The notes under the pieces: model-generated
Databases searched by the model: none
Told to the model about the DNA's origin: nothing
The model's input: the letters and a program-made list of their open reading frames with translations, nothing else
Position numbers and translations under genes: made by a program
In this document: positions 7,016-13,493 of the stretch, piece after piece
How the letters are laid out: every line of letters starts with the position of its first letter
How positions within the stretch are numbered: the first letter of the stretch is position 1
Assembly: GCA_900543325.1 (NCBI GenBank)
Contig: UQQU01000070.1
Coordinates: forward strand, 1 to 16,156
Length of the DNA stretch: 16,156 nt
Direction: 5' to 3'
DNA from: an uncultured Clostridium sp.
GTDB taxonomy: Bacteria; Bacillota; Clostridia; Clostridiales; Clostridiaceae

Positions 7016-7639
7016 AATACAGCAGAATTAAAAAGTAAAGCAAAAGAACAATTGAAAGGTAGGTGGGGTGTTGCTGTTGGAACTGTTCTAGTTGCTAATA
7101 TTTTCTTATCTGGAAATAGTAGTTCAATATCTAATGTAAAAGGAAATGAAGAGATAGCTTTTGTATTCTTCGTAATAGCAACTATTATTGGTTTAGCGCT
7201 ATTCTTATTGGCAGGAACTATATCAGCAGGATTAAAAAGGTTTTTATTAGATATGGCTACTGGAAGTAAAGAGCCGAAATTTGCAACATTATTTTCACAA
7301 TTTAATATTTATGGTAAAACTTTAGGACTATATATATTGACTAATTTATGTATTTTAGTTGGAACACTTTTGTTTATAGTACCAGGAATAATTGTAGCAC
7401 TTATGTTTTCACAAGTATTTTTCATTTTAGCAGAGGATTCAAGCAAATCAATAACTCAATGTATAAAAGAGAGTGTTGATATGATGAAAGGTCATAAATG
7501 GGAGTTGTTTTGGCTTCAATTAACATTTATTGGTTGGGGTCTATTGACACTTATAACATGTGGAATAGCTGGATTATGGGTATCACCATATAAACAATTA
7601 ACAGAAGCTAATTTTTATTTGTATTTAAAGAATAATTAA
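7013..7639 (+). CDS. DUF975-family integral membrane protein
   Basis: The 208-residue protein begins MNTAELKSKAKEQLKGRWG, the amphipathic opening typical of DUF975. It is followed by four or more membrane segments (about 18-33, 46-72, 102-140 as one or two spans, and 163-190). The late motifs SVDMMKGHKWELFWLQLTFI (154-173) and SPYKQLTEANFYLYL (191-205) are also characteristic. The function of the family is unknown; it sits in the cytoplasmic membrane. The start is GTG, set by the strong ribosome site just ahead. It ends at a 21-bp hairpin shared with the convergent ABC operon. Confidence 0.87.
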   Translation: MNTAELKSKAKEQLKGRWGVAVGTVLVANIFLSGNSSSISNVKGNEEIAFVFFVIATIIGLALFLLAGTISAGLKRFLLDMATGSKEPKFATLFSQFNIYGKTLGLYILTNLCILVGTLLFIVPGIIVALMFSQVFFILAEDSSKSITQCIKESVDMMKGHKWELFWLQLTFIGWGLLTLITCGIAGLWVSPYKQLTEANFYLYLKNN

Positions 7640-7684
7640 TATAAAGGTTGGAAATTATATATTTATAATTTCCAACCTTTATAT
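7639..7684. terminator. Long hairpin between convergent genes
   Basis: A perfect 21-bp stem (7639-7659 with 7664-7684) with a 4-nt loop separates the DUF975 gene from the convergent ABC permease. U-tracts are poor on both sides, so stem strength must carry termination. Confidence 0.7.
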
Positions 7685-7687
7685 ATT

Positions 7688-8323
7688 CTATTTAACTTCC
7701 TTTTGAGTAAATCTATTACATGTAATAAAATAAGAAACAAGTAATAAGGTAATAGTAATTAATACGCCTAAAATAGTTAACATTGTAGGGTTTAAAGTTA
7801 TATTAATTTTAGATAGTATTTCTAATAATGAAGTAGAAAATACTATTGGAAGTATAGCAATAAACATAAGAACGTATCTTCCATTTTCAAAGCCTAGTAA
7901 AAGAATAGCAGGCATTAATATTGCTGTGAAAAATATACCAATTCCAACAATAGTTAAAGGTACCACATATATAGGCATAGAAGAAATTAAATCATTTGTT
8001 ACTAATGTCTTTACAATTACAGATAAAATTGTAGATATTATTGCAGCAATAACTGTATTTAATAAGCAATATATATATTTAGAAAGAATATATTCATTTG
8101 TTTTAACTGGTAAAGAATATATTAAATAATTCATTTTGCTTCTTTCTTCATAAAAAGCAATAGTATAAGTAGCCATCATTAAATACATAGCACCAGTAAA
8201 AACAATCATAGTGGGTTGTACAGCAGTAAAGAATATTGCAAGTGCTAATATAATAAGTAAATTTTTCTTTATAGCTAGTAATGAATTAAATTGAAGTTTT
8301 AGTAAATTACCAATATTATTCAT
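7688..8323 (-). CDS. ABC-2 type transporter permease (ABC2_membrane_5 type)
   Basis: This is the last gene of the GntR-ATPase-permease operon. Its 211 residues contain about six hydrophobic segments. The region YEERSKMNYLIYSLPVKTNE (58-77), continuing into a short YILSKYI helix, matches the conserved core of ABC2_membrane_5 permeases (the LPVxxxEYxxSKY pattern). The substrate is unknown; relatives are tied to cell-envelope stress and antimicrobial peptide resistance. AGGAGG for this gene lies inside the last codons of the ATPase (the two final Arg codons), and only 3 bases separate stop and start, so translation is coupled. Confidence 0.88.
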   Translation of the reverse strand: MNNIGNLLKLQFNSLLAIKKNLLIILALAIFFTAVQPTMIVFTGAMYLMMATYTIAFYEERSKMNYLIYSLPVKTNEYILSKYIYCLLNTVIAAIISTILSVIVKTLVTNDLISSMPIYVVPLTIVGIGIFFTAILMPAILLLGFENGRYVLMFIAILPIVFSTSLLEILSKINITLNPTMLTILGVLITITLLLVSYFITCNRFTQKEVK

Positions 8324-8326
8324 AAA

Positions 8327-9178
8327 TTAGTCCCTCCTAGTGTAATACAATAAAATATCTTCAAGAGTACATTTTTCATAAATTGCTTCATCACCAAAAA
8401 GTTCATAAGCTTTTCTTCTATCAGATATTAAACCTTCGAATCCAAAAGCATATTCTTTTAATGAAATAAAATCTTTTTTTATACTAATATCCATTAAATC
8501 TTTTTTGCTTTTAACAATTACATGATTATCTAAAATTTCATCTTTTTCACCTTTAAGTAGTATTTTCCCGTTATATACCATTACTATATAATCAGCAGAC
8601 TTATCTAAATCTGTAGTTATATGAGTAGAATAGAAAACAGTCATATTATCCATTTCCATATGATCTTGCATAAGTTCTAAAAATTCATTTCTTATTATAG
8701 GATCTAAACTAGATGTTGGTTCATCCATTATTAATAGCTTTGGATGATGGGATAAAGCCATTATAAGTTCAAATTGTTTTTTTTGACCCTTAGATAAATC
8801 TTTATAGTTTTTAGACTCATCTATTTGAAATTTATTTATATATTTTTTATATAATTCTTCATCCCAATTAGAATAAAATTTAGATATTATTTTATGAAGA
8901 TTAGATAGCTTACTTTCTTCTAGGAAGCCAGATTCGTCACCAACATAAGCAATATCTTCTTTTGTTTTAGTATCTTTATTAATATCGGCATTTAATATTT
9001 TAATTTCACCAGAATCAGGTTTAACCATTCCAAGTAAAGATTTAATAGTAGTAGTTTTACCAGAACCATTGGGTCCAATAAATCCAGTAATATATCCTTC
9101 TGGTATATCAAGGTTATCTATAGTTAAAGAAAAGTTCTTATAATTCTTTTGTAAATTACGAATTTCAATAGAGTTCAT
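8327..9178 (-). CDS. ABC transporter ATP-binding protein of a YtrA-type operon
   Basis: This is the ATPase of an exporter, 283 residues. Walker A GPNGSGKTT is at 35-43, the signature LSKGQ at 128-132, Walker B LLIMDEPTSSLD at 148-159 and the H-loop His at 186 (YSTHI), so it has every catalytic element, unlike the other ABC ATPase of this window. Between Walker A and the signature it has the usual helical part with SKFYSNWDEELYKKYINKF, a pattern seen in YtrB-like ATPases. It follows the GntR gene by 2 bases, with GGAGGTA lying in the end of that gene. The permease overlaps its ribosome site with the end of this one. Operon position implies GntR control. Confidence 0.93.
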   Translation of the reverse strand: MNSIEIRNLQKNYKNFSLTIDNLDIPEGYITGFIGPNGSGKTTTIKSLLGMVKPDSGEIKILNADINKDTKTKEDIAYVGDESGFLEESKLSNLHKIISKFYSNWDEELYKKYINKFQIDESKNYKDLSKGQKKQFELIMALSHHPKLLIMDEPTSSLDPIIRNEFLELMQDHMEMDNMTVFYSTHITTDLDKSADYIVMVYNGKILLKGEKDEILDNHVIVKSKKDLMDISIKKDFISLKEYAFGFEGLISDRRKAYELFGDEAIYEKCTLEDILLYYTRRD

Positions 9179-9180
9179 AT

Positions 9181-9555
9181 TTATACCTCCTCATAAATAC
9201 TTTTAAAAATTTCAATACATTCATCTAGTGTTAATCCTAGAGATTTAGCAGATATTATTACAGCTTCAAGTTTATCTTCCATTTCAGCCATGGCAGCTTC
9301 TCTTAATCTTTCTGAATTAGAGTGAGAAACAAAAGTACCTTTACCAACAACTGTTTCAATAAAGCCTTCTTTTTCTAGTTCTTCATAAGCTCTTTTAGAA
9401 GTTATGATACTTACTTTAAGCTCTTTTGCTAATGATCTTATTGAAGGAAGTGGATCTCCTGGCTTTAAATTCCCATTTAATATTTGATTTTTAATTTGAG
9501 TTTCTATTTGTTCATAAAGTGCCACTGGTGAGGAATTACTAATTAATATATCCAA
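9181..9555 (-). CDS. GntR-family regulator, YtrA subfamily
   Basis: At 124 residues this is the short YtrA form of GntR, a winged-helix DNA-binding domain (about 1-75) with a small helical C-terminal dimerisation part and no ligand-binding domain. Typical elements are SSPVALYEQIETQIKNQIL (8-26), LPSIRSLAKELKVSIITSKR (36-55) as the helix-turn-helix, and the wing GKGTFVS (71-77). The start is TTG, set by GGAGG 7 bases upstream (9567-9563); no ATG fits. It is the first gene of the operon with an ABC ATPase and permease, and a matching inverted-repeat operator lies in its own promoter, so it most likely represses the operon and itself. The inducing signal cannot be read from sequence; cell-wall stress is typical. 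Confidence 0.93.
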   Translation of the reverse strand: MDILISNSSPVALYEQIETQIKNQILNGNLKPGDPLPSIRSLAKELKVSIITSKRAYEELEKEGFIETVVGKGTFVSHSNSERLREAAMAEMEDKLEAVIISAKSLGLTLDECIEIFKSIYEEV

Positions 9556-9574
9556 GTGTTTACCTCCGTATATA

Positions 9575-9599
9575 AGTGTATATATTATCTATATACACA
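9575..9599. promoter_or_regulatory. YtrA-type operator
   Basis: AGTGTA-N13-TACACA (9575-9580 and 9594-9599) lies 20 bases ahead of the GntR start codon. The inner repeat is longer than the boxes: GTGTATATA (9576-9584) and TATATACAC (9590-9598) around 5 bases. This agrees with the known B. subtilis YtrA site, AGTGTA-13 bp-TACACT, as I recall it. It sits where RNA polymerase would start, which fits repression. Confidence 0.8.
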
Positions 9600-9627
9600 T
9601 GATATCAATTTTGTTATTAAGAGTCAA
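9599..9627 (-). promoter_or_regulatory. Promoter of the GntR-ABC operon
   Basis: On the minus strand TTGACT (9627-9622) and TATCAT (9604-9599) are separated by 17 bases. The operator follows immediately downstream, covering the expected start site. Confidence 0.6.
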
Positions 9628-9648
9628 TAGTATTTTCAAATAAATTAC

Positions 9649-9676
9649 AAAAAAAGAAGCCACAATTGTAGCTTCT
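9649..9676 (-). terminator. Rho-independent terminator after the S66 peptidase
   Basis: In the minus-strand RNA the bases 9676-9655 fold into a nearly continuous stem (one G-U pair) and are followed by seven U (9655-9649). On the plus strand the same pair is a C-A mismatch, so it is oriented for the minus-strand gene. Confidence 0.8.
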
Positions 9677-9679
9677 AAA

Positions 9680-10540
9680 TTACTTAAGAATAATAGTTTT
9701 ACCTATAACAATACATTTAGAATTAGCCCCATGACCAATTTCTTCAGTTTTAGCAATAGGTAAATTAGGGTTATTTATTATTTTAATTGCTAATTCTTCG
9801 ATAGTAGGAGATATATTATTTTCCTGCATTTTGCTAAATGTACCTAGTATTAAACCTTGAATTTTATCAAAAGCCCCCATTTGCTTAAGTTGATTTAAAA
9901 AAGCTGACATAAGTCCAGCATCACCACCCATGCTTTCTAAAAATAGAACTTTATCTGTAAAGTCAGGCATATATTTAGTACCAGCTAGTTTTAAAAGACA
10001 ACGAATATTTCCGCCTACAACAGTTCCTTCTATTTTTTTACCTTGAATAAATTTATAAGAAAAATCGAATAAATCATTTTTATCATTAAATAAGCTATTA
10101 ATAAAATTAGACTTCTGATTTTTACTATCAGAATAAATAAGATTTCTTATTTGATAAAGATAAACTGGATTATTGGTTTGAGCATAAATAGCATTTAATA
10201 CAGTAGTTAAATCACTATAGCCAAAGAATGGTTTAGGATTTTTAGCTATATAATCATAATCTAAATATTCTAAGACTTCATTGGCTAAATCACCACCTGA
10301 AATATCAAAAATTGCTTTTATGTTCTTATCTTTATATAAATTCATAAAAGCTTTTCCTTTTTCTTTAGCAGAGCCGTTAAAAGGTGAATTAACTTCATAA
10401 ATATATTCACTGCAAATAGGATTTAAATCTAAAGTTTTTAATGTTTCTAATAAATTTTCAATTTTATTTTTATTACACAATGGCTGTCCATTAGAACAAG
10501 CTACAATACCAATATGATCATCCTTTTTTAAAATACACAT
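9680..10540 (-). CDS. S66-family peptidase (LD-carboxypeptidase / MccF-like)
   Basis: The 286-residue protein has the catalytic triad of family S66: nucleophile S109 in FFGYSD, E202 in FLESMGG and H270 in EIGHGAN. The opening KKDDHIGIVACSNG and the SGGDLANEVL segment (81-90) are typical of the N-terminal domain. Family members are muropeptide L,D-carboxypeptidases in peptidoglycan recycling, or MccF-type enzymes that cleave microcin C-like compounds; sequence alone does not separate these here. There is no signal peptide, so it is cytoplasmic. The ATG at 10540 has GGAGGT 7 bases upstream. It is a single-gene unit with its own terminator, upstream of the GntR operon on the same strand. Confidence 0.9.
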   Translation of the reverse strand: MCILKKDDHIGIVACSNGQPLCNKNKIENLLETLKTLDLNPICSEYIYEVNSPFNGSAKEKGKAFMNLYKDKNIKAIFDISGGDLANEVLEYLDYDYIAKNPKPFFGYSDLTTVLNAIYAQTNNPVYLYQIRNLIYSDSKNQKSNFINSLFNDKNDLFDFSYKFIQGKKIEGTVVGGNIRCLLKLAGTKYMPDFTDKVLFLESMGGDAGLMSAFLNQLKQMGAFDKIQGLILGTFSKMQENNISPTIEELAIKIINNPNLPIAKTEEIGHGANSKCIVIGKTIILK

Positions 10541-10583
10541 GAAAGTACCTCCAAGATATAAGTTTTATATAATTTTACTATTT

Positions 10584-10613
10584 ATATTAAAATTAATAAA
10601 CCATATATGTAAA
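10584..10613 (-). promoter_or_regulatory. Possible promoter of the S66 peptidase
   Basis: On the minus strand TTTACA (10613-10608) and TAATAT (10589-10584) lie 18 bases apart, about 45 bases ahead of the start codon. Other AT-rich -10 candidates exist nearby. Confidence 0.4.
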
Positions 10614-10644
10614 TATCTCTTGATTAAAATAATATTTATAAAAT

Positions 10645-10666
10645 AGGGGGTGTTTTTATGGGATAA
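10645..10666 (+). promoter_or_regulatory. Ribosome site and ATG leading to an immediate stop
   Basis: AGGGGGTG (10645-10652) is placed correctly for the ATG at 10658, but that frame reads ATG GGA TAA. One extra G after the ATG would restore ATG GGG ATA ACT and join the frame of the MgtC-like protein. This is the best-placed start for the gene behind it. Confidence 0.7.
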
Positions 10667-10713
10667 CTGATATAGTAACATATTTAGAAGACCTAAATTT
10701 TATTTCAATATTT

Positions 10714-11358
10714 TTGAGAATTCTTATGGCAATAATTTTTGGTGGTATAATTGGATATGGAAGAGAAAGGGAAAGAAGGCCGGCTGGACTTAGAACTCAT
10801 ATACTTGTATCTATTGGCTCAGCTCTTGCAATGATAACTAATATTTATATATATGAAGTATATAATTCATCAAGTGATCCAACAAGGCTTGGAGCTCAAG
10901 TTATAAGTGGTATTGGTTTTTTAGGGGCTGGTACTATTATAGTGACAGGAAAAAATAAAGTAAGAGGATTAACAACAGCTGCTGGACTTTGGGCATGTGC
11001 ATGTATGGGACTAGCTATTGGTGCAGGATTTTATTCTGGGGCAATTATTGGATGTTTATTTATAGCATCAGTTACTGCAGTTCTTTCTAAACTTGATAAA
11101 AGAATTAATAGAAACTCTAGAAATATAACTATATATATTTTAGTTAATTCAACTAAGGCAGCATCTAAATTATTAAAGGATATACAAAGTACAAATGTAA
11201 AGATTAGTGATATAGAAATAAGTAATAATAATGTATCATCTAATGATTTAATTGGTATTTTGCTTGGCCTTAGAATACCAGGAGATGTTTGTCATAATGA
11301 TTTTATAGAAAACATTACAAATAAAAACGAAGTTATTTTTCTACAAGAAATAAATTAA
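10714..11358 (+). CDS. MgtC/SapB-family membrane protein, start frameshifted
   Basis: The protein has the MgtC/SapB layout: membrane segments in the first 125 residues, the signature RPAGLRTHILVSIGSALAM (22-40), GAQVISGIGFLGAGTII (60-76) and RGLTTAAGLWACACMGLAIG (83-102), then a soluble ACT-like C-terminal domain (about 140-214). The family is linked to magnesium limitation, acid tolerance and intracellular survival in some pathogens; its role in clostridia is unclear. The frame is open upstream to 10642 and encodes a natural N-terminus (about GITDIVTYLEDLNFISIFLR) that completes the first membrane helix, but it has no ATG. The listed start, TTG at 10714, has no ribosome site and cuts that helix. 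The ATG with a good site (10658) is one base out of frame. The usual GxERE after the first helix reads GYGRE here (Gly16 in this numbering). It may be a decaying gene, a sequencing error, or a leader effect. Confidence 0.75.
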   Translation: MRILMAIIFGGIIGYGRERERRPAGLRTHILVSIGSALAMITNIYIYEVYNSSSDPTRLGAQVISGIGFLGAGTIIVTGKNKVRGLTTAAGLWACACMGLAIGAGFYSGAIIGCLFIASVTAVLSKLDKRINRNSRNITIYILVNSTKAASKLLKDIQSTNVKISDIEISNNNVSSNDLIGILLGLRIPGDVCHNDFIENITNKNEVIFLQEIN

Positions 11359-11419
11359 AAGTAGAAAGAATGGAAAAAGAACTTTAGATTTAGAGTATTA
11401 TTATGATTATATAAATAAT

Positions 11420-11465
11420 AACTGTTGGGAACTGAGTTAATTCAAGTTTTCAACAGTTTATTTAT
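11420..11465 (+). terminator. Rho-independent terminator after the MgtC-like gene
   Basis: AACTGTTG (11420-11427) pairs with CAACAGTT (11451-11458). The stem extends inward by about six more pairs, two of them G-U. TTATTTATG follows, giving a broken U-tract. Confidence 0.7.
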
Positions 11466-11473
11466 GTTATAAT
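11465..11473 (+). promoter_or_regulatory. Extended -10 promoter of the Gfo/Idh/MocA gene
   Basis: TGTTATAAT (11465-11473) is a perfect extended -10. No good -35 is seen at 17 bases. The start codon is 48 bases on. Confidence 0.55.
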
Positions 11474-11521
11474 TAAGTAAATAATCCATATAAATAAAGG
11501 ATATAAAGGAGAATATATGAG

Positions 11522-12508
11522 ATGAAGTTAGGGATTATTGGGTCAGGGATGATAGTAAAAGATTTTTTAGAAATAATACCATATTTAAATGGAGTAGAGT
11601 TAAGAGGGATTTATGGTAGAAAGAGTAGTGAAGAAAAATTAAATAAATTAAAGAATGAAAATAATATTAAAGAAATTTTTTATGATTATGAAGAATTACT
11701 TAAAAGTGATATAGATACAGTATATATAGCATTGCCAAACAATCTTCACTTTGAATTTTCAAAAAAAGCTTTAGAAGCAAATAAAAATGTTATAGTTGAA
11801 AAGCCAATAACATCAAATTATAAGGAGGCTAAAATATTAAGTCATTTAGCAAGAGAGAGAAAGCTATTTATTTTTGAAGCAATTACTACTGAATACTTGC
11901 CTAATTATTTAAAAATAAAAGAATTAATTCCTACATTAGGAGATATAAAAATAGTTCAATGTAATTATTCTCAATATTCAAGTAGATATAATAGCTTTAA
12001 AGAGGGAAAAGTATTGCCAGCCTTTGATCCAGCATTTTCTGGTGGAGCATTAATGGATATAAATATTTATAATATTCACTATGTAGTTGGATTATTTGGA
12101 AAACCTAAAAGTGTTGAATATTATCCTAATATAGAAAGAGAAATAGACACATCAGGAATTTTAATATTAGATTATGATAAATTTAAATGTGTTTGTGTTG
12201 GGGCAAAAGATTGTAAAGCACCAAGTGCAAATAATATTCAAGGAAATAATGGATGTATATATGTAGATACGCCAGTTAATATTTGTGAAAACTTTAAAGT
12301 TATAATGAATGATGGAACTACTAGTTTATTTAATGAAAATAAATATGATAACCGTATGGTTAGTGAGTTTATAGAGTTTGTAAATACTATTAATAATAAT
12401 GATTTAGAGAGATGTTATAAAATGTTAGATCATAGTTTAATAGTAAGTGAAGTTCAAACTATTGCTAGAAAAAAAGCTGGAATAGTATTTAAGTCAGATA
12501 CTAATTAA
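11522..12508 (+). CDS. Gfo/Idh/MocA-family NAD(P)-dependent oxidoreductase
   Basis: The 328-residue cytoplasmic protein has an N-terminal Rossmann fold (1-120) and a C-terminal alpha/beta domain. Visible are the dinucleotide loop GIIGSG (4-9), IALPNNLH (69-76), the catalytic-lysine motif EKP (93-95; Lys94), FEAITTEYLP (118-127) and the substrate-side GGALMDINIYNIHY (174-187). These enzymes oxidise or reduce sugars, inositols or related polyols with NAD(P); the substrate is not readable. The GGALMDxxxYxIxY form is the dehydrogenase branch common in Firmicutes. The ATG at 11522 is correct; an earlier ATG at 11517 gives ATG AGA TGA. It is a single-gene unit between a terminator and a palindromic hairpin, so no pathway partner is visible. 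Confidence 0.92.
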   Translation: MKLGIIGSGMIVKDFLEIIPYLNGVELRGIYGRKSSEEKLNKLKNENNIKEIFYDYEELLKSDIDTVYIALPNNLHFEFSKKALEANKNVIVEKPITSNYKEAKILSHLARERKLFIFEAITTEYLPNYLKIKELIPTLGDIKIVQCNYSQYSSRYNSFKEGKVLPAFDPAFSGGALMDINIYNIHYVVGLFGKPKSVEYYPNIEREIDTSGILILDYDKFKCVCVGAKDCKAPSANNIQGNNGCIYVDTPVNICENFKVIMNDGTTSLFNENKYDNRMVSEFIEFVNTINNNDLERCYKMLDHSLIVSEVQTIARKKAGIVFKSDTN

Positions 12509-12516
12509 TGATAAAA

Positions 12517-12544
12517 TACCCCTATTTTTATAAAAATAGGGGTA
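12517..12544. terminator. Palindromic terminator between convergent genes
   Basis: A perfect 28-base palindrome (12517-12544) with a C4/G4 core. The minus-strand side continues into a T-rich stretch, so it serves the small membrane protein gene well and the oxidoreductase gene by stem strength. Confidence 0.75.
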
Positions 12545-12561
12545 AACTTATTATAAAGATA

Positions 12562-12825
12562 TTAAAGATATAAATAAAAATAAATAAATATAGCTAGGGT
12601 AATTGCTGCAAGAACTAAATCAATAATAGCTAGTTTATATTCATTTTTAATAAGTGATATTATTATACAAATGATACTAACTACAATATTAATAGTAGCT
12701 AATATAATATTAGTAAATAATCCTGCTAAAAAAATAGATTCCAATAAGTATAATGCAGTAGTAATAAATAAAATAATTTGTGTAATTTTAATTATTGGAC
12801 TTTTTCCTTTTAAAATGTTAAACAT
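12562..12825 (-). CDS. Small membrane protein, 87 residues, function unknown
   Basis: I do not recognise a named family. The 87 residues have a short basic N-terminus (MFNILKGKSPIIK) and three hydrophobic segments (about 13-36, 38-60, 66-87) with KNEYK in the last turn, so most of the protein is in the membrane. I prefer this strand to the overlapping plus-strand frame because AAGGAGA lies 6 bases before its ATG, the frame codes a coherent membrane protein, and a promoter and terminator flank it. No partner gene is near. An inverted repeat overlaps its putative -10. Confidence 0.65.
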   Translation of the reverse strand: MFNILKGKSPIIKITQIILFITTALYLLESIFLAGLFTNIILATINIVVSIICIIISLIKNEYKLAIIDLVLAAITLAIFIYFYLYL

Positions 12826-12846
12826 AGTATTTCTCCTTAAATTTTA

Positions 12847-12891
12847 TCTGATAGTTTTTATATATTTTATCAGAATTTATTTTGATATCAA
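12847..12891 (-). promoter_or_regulatory. Promoter and inverted repeat upstream of the 87-residue membrane protein
   Basis: On the minus strand TTGATA (12891-12886), 16 bases, then TAAAAT (12869-12864). An inverted repeat TCTGATA-N14-TATCAGA (12847-12853 and 12868-12874) encloses the -10, a possible operator or leader hairpin. Confidence 0.45.
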
Positions 12892-12923
12892 AGTAAAATT
12901 TAGGGAGATAAATATAAAAATAA

Positions 12924-13091
12924 GGAGATTATAATCCTATATCTATTATTATTCCATGTCACAGAGTTGTAGGTGCAAATGGAAGTCTTACTGGATATGC
13001 AGGTGGAATTGATAAAAAAATAAAATTACTTGAGCATGAAGGTGTAGATATGTCTAAGTTTTTTGCACCCACAAAGGGAACAGCTATATAA
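12924..13091 (+). pseudogene. ogt: C-terminal remnant of O6-methylguanine-DNA methyltransferase
   Basis: A frame open from after a TAA at 12921 to TAA at 13089-13091 encodes about 55 residues with NPISIIIPCHRVVGANGSLT and then GYAGGIDKKIKLLEHEG. This is the active-site end of Ogt/MGMT, the suicide DNA repair protein whose Cys in PCHRV takes the alkyl group. The PCHR motif (from 12954) is intact, but the roughly 100 residues before it, including the recognition helix, are missing; the preceding bases code nothing similar in any frame I read. No ATG is present at the front, although an AAGGAG happens to lie at 12922-12927. I infer a deletion remnant. The tail SKFFAPTKGTAI is an ordinary end. 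Confidence 0.85.
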
Positions 13092-13167
13092 ATTTAAATA
13101 AAGATGTTTAGAAGAACTAAGTCTATAATAGTGTATATGTAGGCAAGTACCACAAAGAGTATATGAA

Positions 13168-13228
13168 GTAAAATAAAAGTTAAAAGCCTTGATATTACGG
13201 AAACGAGTAATATCAAGGCTTTTAACTT
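13168..13228 (-). terminator. Terminator of tRNA-Leu
   Basis: A perfect 22-bp stem (13177-13198 with 13207-13228) closes an 8-nt loop. On the minus strand it is followed by TTTTATTTTAC. It lies 15 bases after the tRNA's CCA end. Confidence 0.88.
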
Positions 13229-13242
13229 GTTAGATATATAAT

Positions 13243-13325
13243 TGGTGCCGGCAGTGGGAATCGAACCCACACGGTTGCCCGCATGATTTTGAGTCATGTG
13301 CGTCTGCCAGTTCCGCCATGCCGAC
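13243..13325 (-). tRNA. tRNA-Leu (CAA)
   Basis: The minus strand from 13325 folds as a type II tRNA of 83 bases with encoded CCA. The acceptor stem GTCGGCA pairs with TGCCGGC (one U-G). The anticodon stem CATGA/TCATG holds loop CTCAAAA, anticodon CAA (13291-13289), reading UUG. The variable arm is long, as in tRNA-Leu, and the T arm is GTGGG-TTCGAAT-CCCAC. It is a lone gene with its own promoter and terminator. Confidence 0.95.
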
Positions 13326-13343
13326 ATAATTAATATATGTATA

Positions 13344-13372
13344 ATATTAACATATATCGGTTCTTATGTCAA
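13344..13372 (-). promoter_or_regulatory. Promoter of tRNA-Leu
   Basis: On the minus strand a perfect TTGACA (13372-13367), 17 bases, then TAATAT (13349-13344). The tRNA begins about 19 bases after the -10. Confidence 0.8.
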
Positions 13373-13452
13373 TATAAAATGACTATTAACAATAGTATTT
13401 TATGGAAGAAGTATTATAGAACAATTTGTAGTATTTTATCATATATTGCTTA

Positions 13453-13458
13453 TATAAT
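13453..13458 (+). promoter_or_regulatory. Possible -10 of the ZIP transporter gene
   Basis: TATAAT lies 35 bases before the ATG. No convincing -35 is seen at the usual spacing, and no Fur- or Zur-like palindrome was found in this upstream region. Confidence 0.35.
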
Positions 13459-13493
13459 GATAGAACTACGTATAAAGAAAGGAATACAAAGGT

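Noticed and set aside
11517..11525. ATG AGA TGA mini-frame at the oxidoreductase start
   Set aside because: Two codons overlapping the real ATG by chance in a purine-rich ribosome site; no sign of a regulatory leader peptide.
12832..12928. Inverted TCTCCTTA / TAAGGAGA pair about 90 bases apart
   Set aside because: The left copy is the ribosome site of the minus-strand gene and the right copy is a chance AAGGAG; no other terminal-repeat features or target duplication.
12671..12934. Plus-strand frame of 87 codons
   Set aside because: It overlaps the minus-strand membrane protein gene, has no ribosome site and runs through that gene's promoter region.
13092..13325. Possible mobile element insertion at the 3' end of tRNA-Leu
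   Set aside because: No integrase gene, no repeated tRNA end and only about 400 bases to the next intact gene; the ogt remnant alone does not show an element.
13094..13327. Minus-strand frame of 77 codons beginning MSAWRNWQTHMTQNHAG
   Set aside because: It is the translation of tRNA-Leu and its terminator, a familiar false gene.
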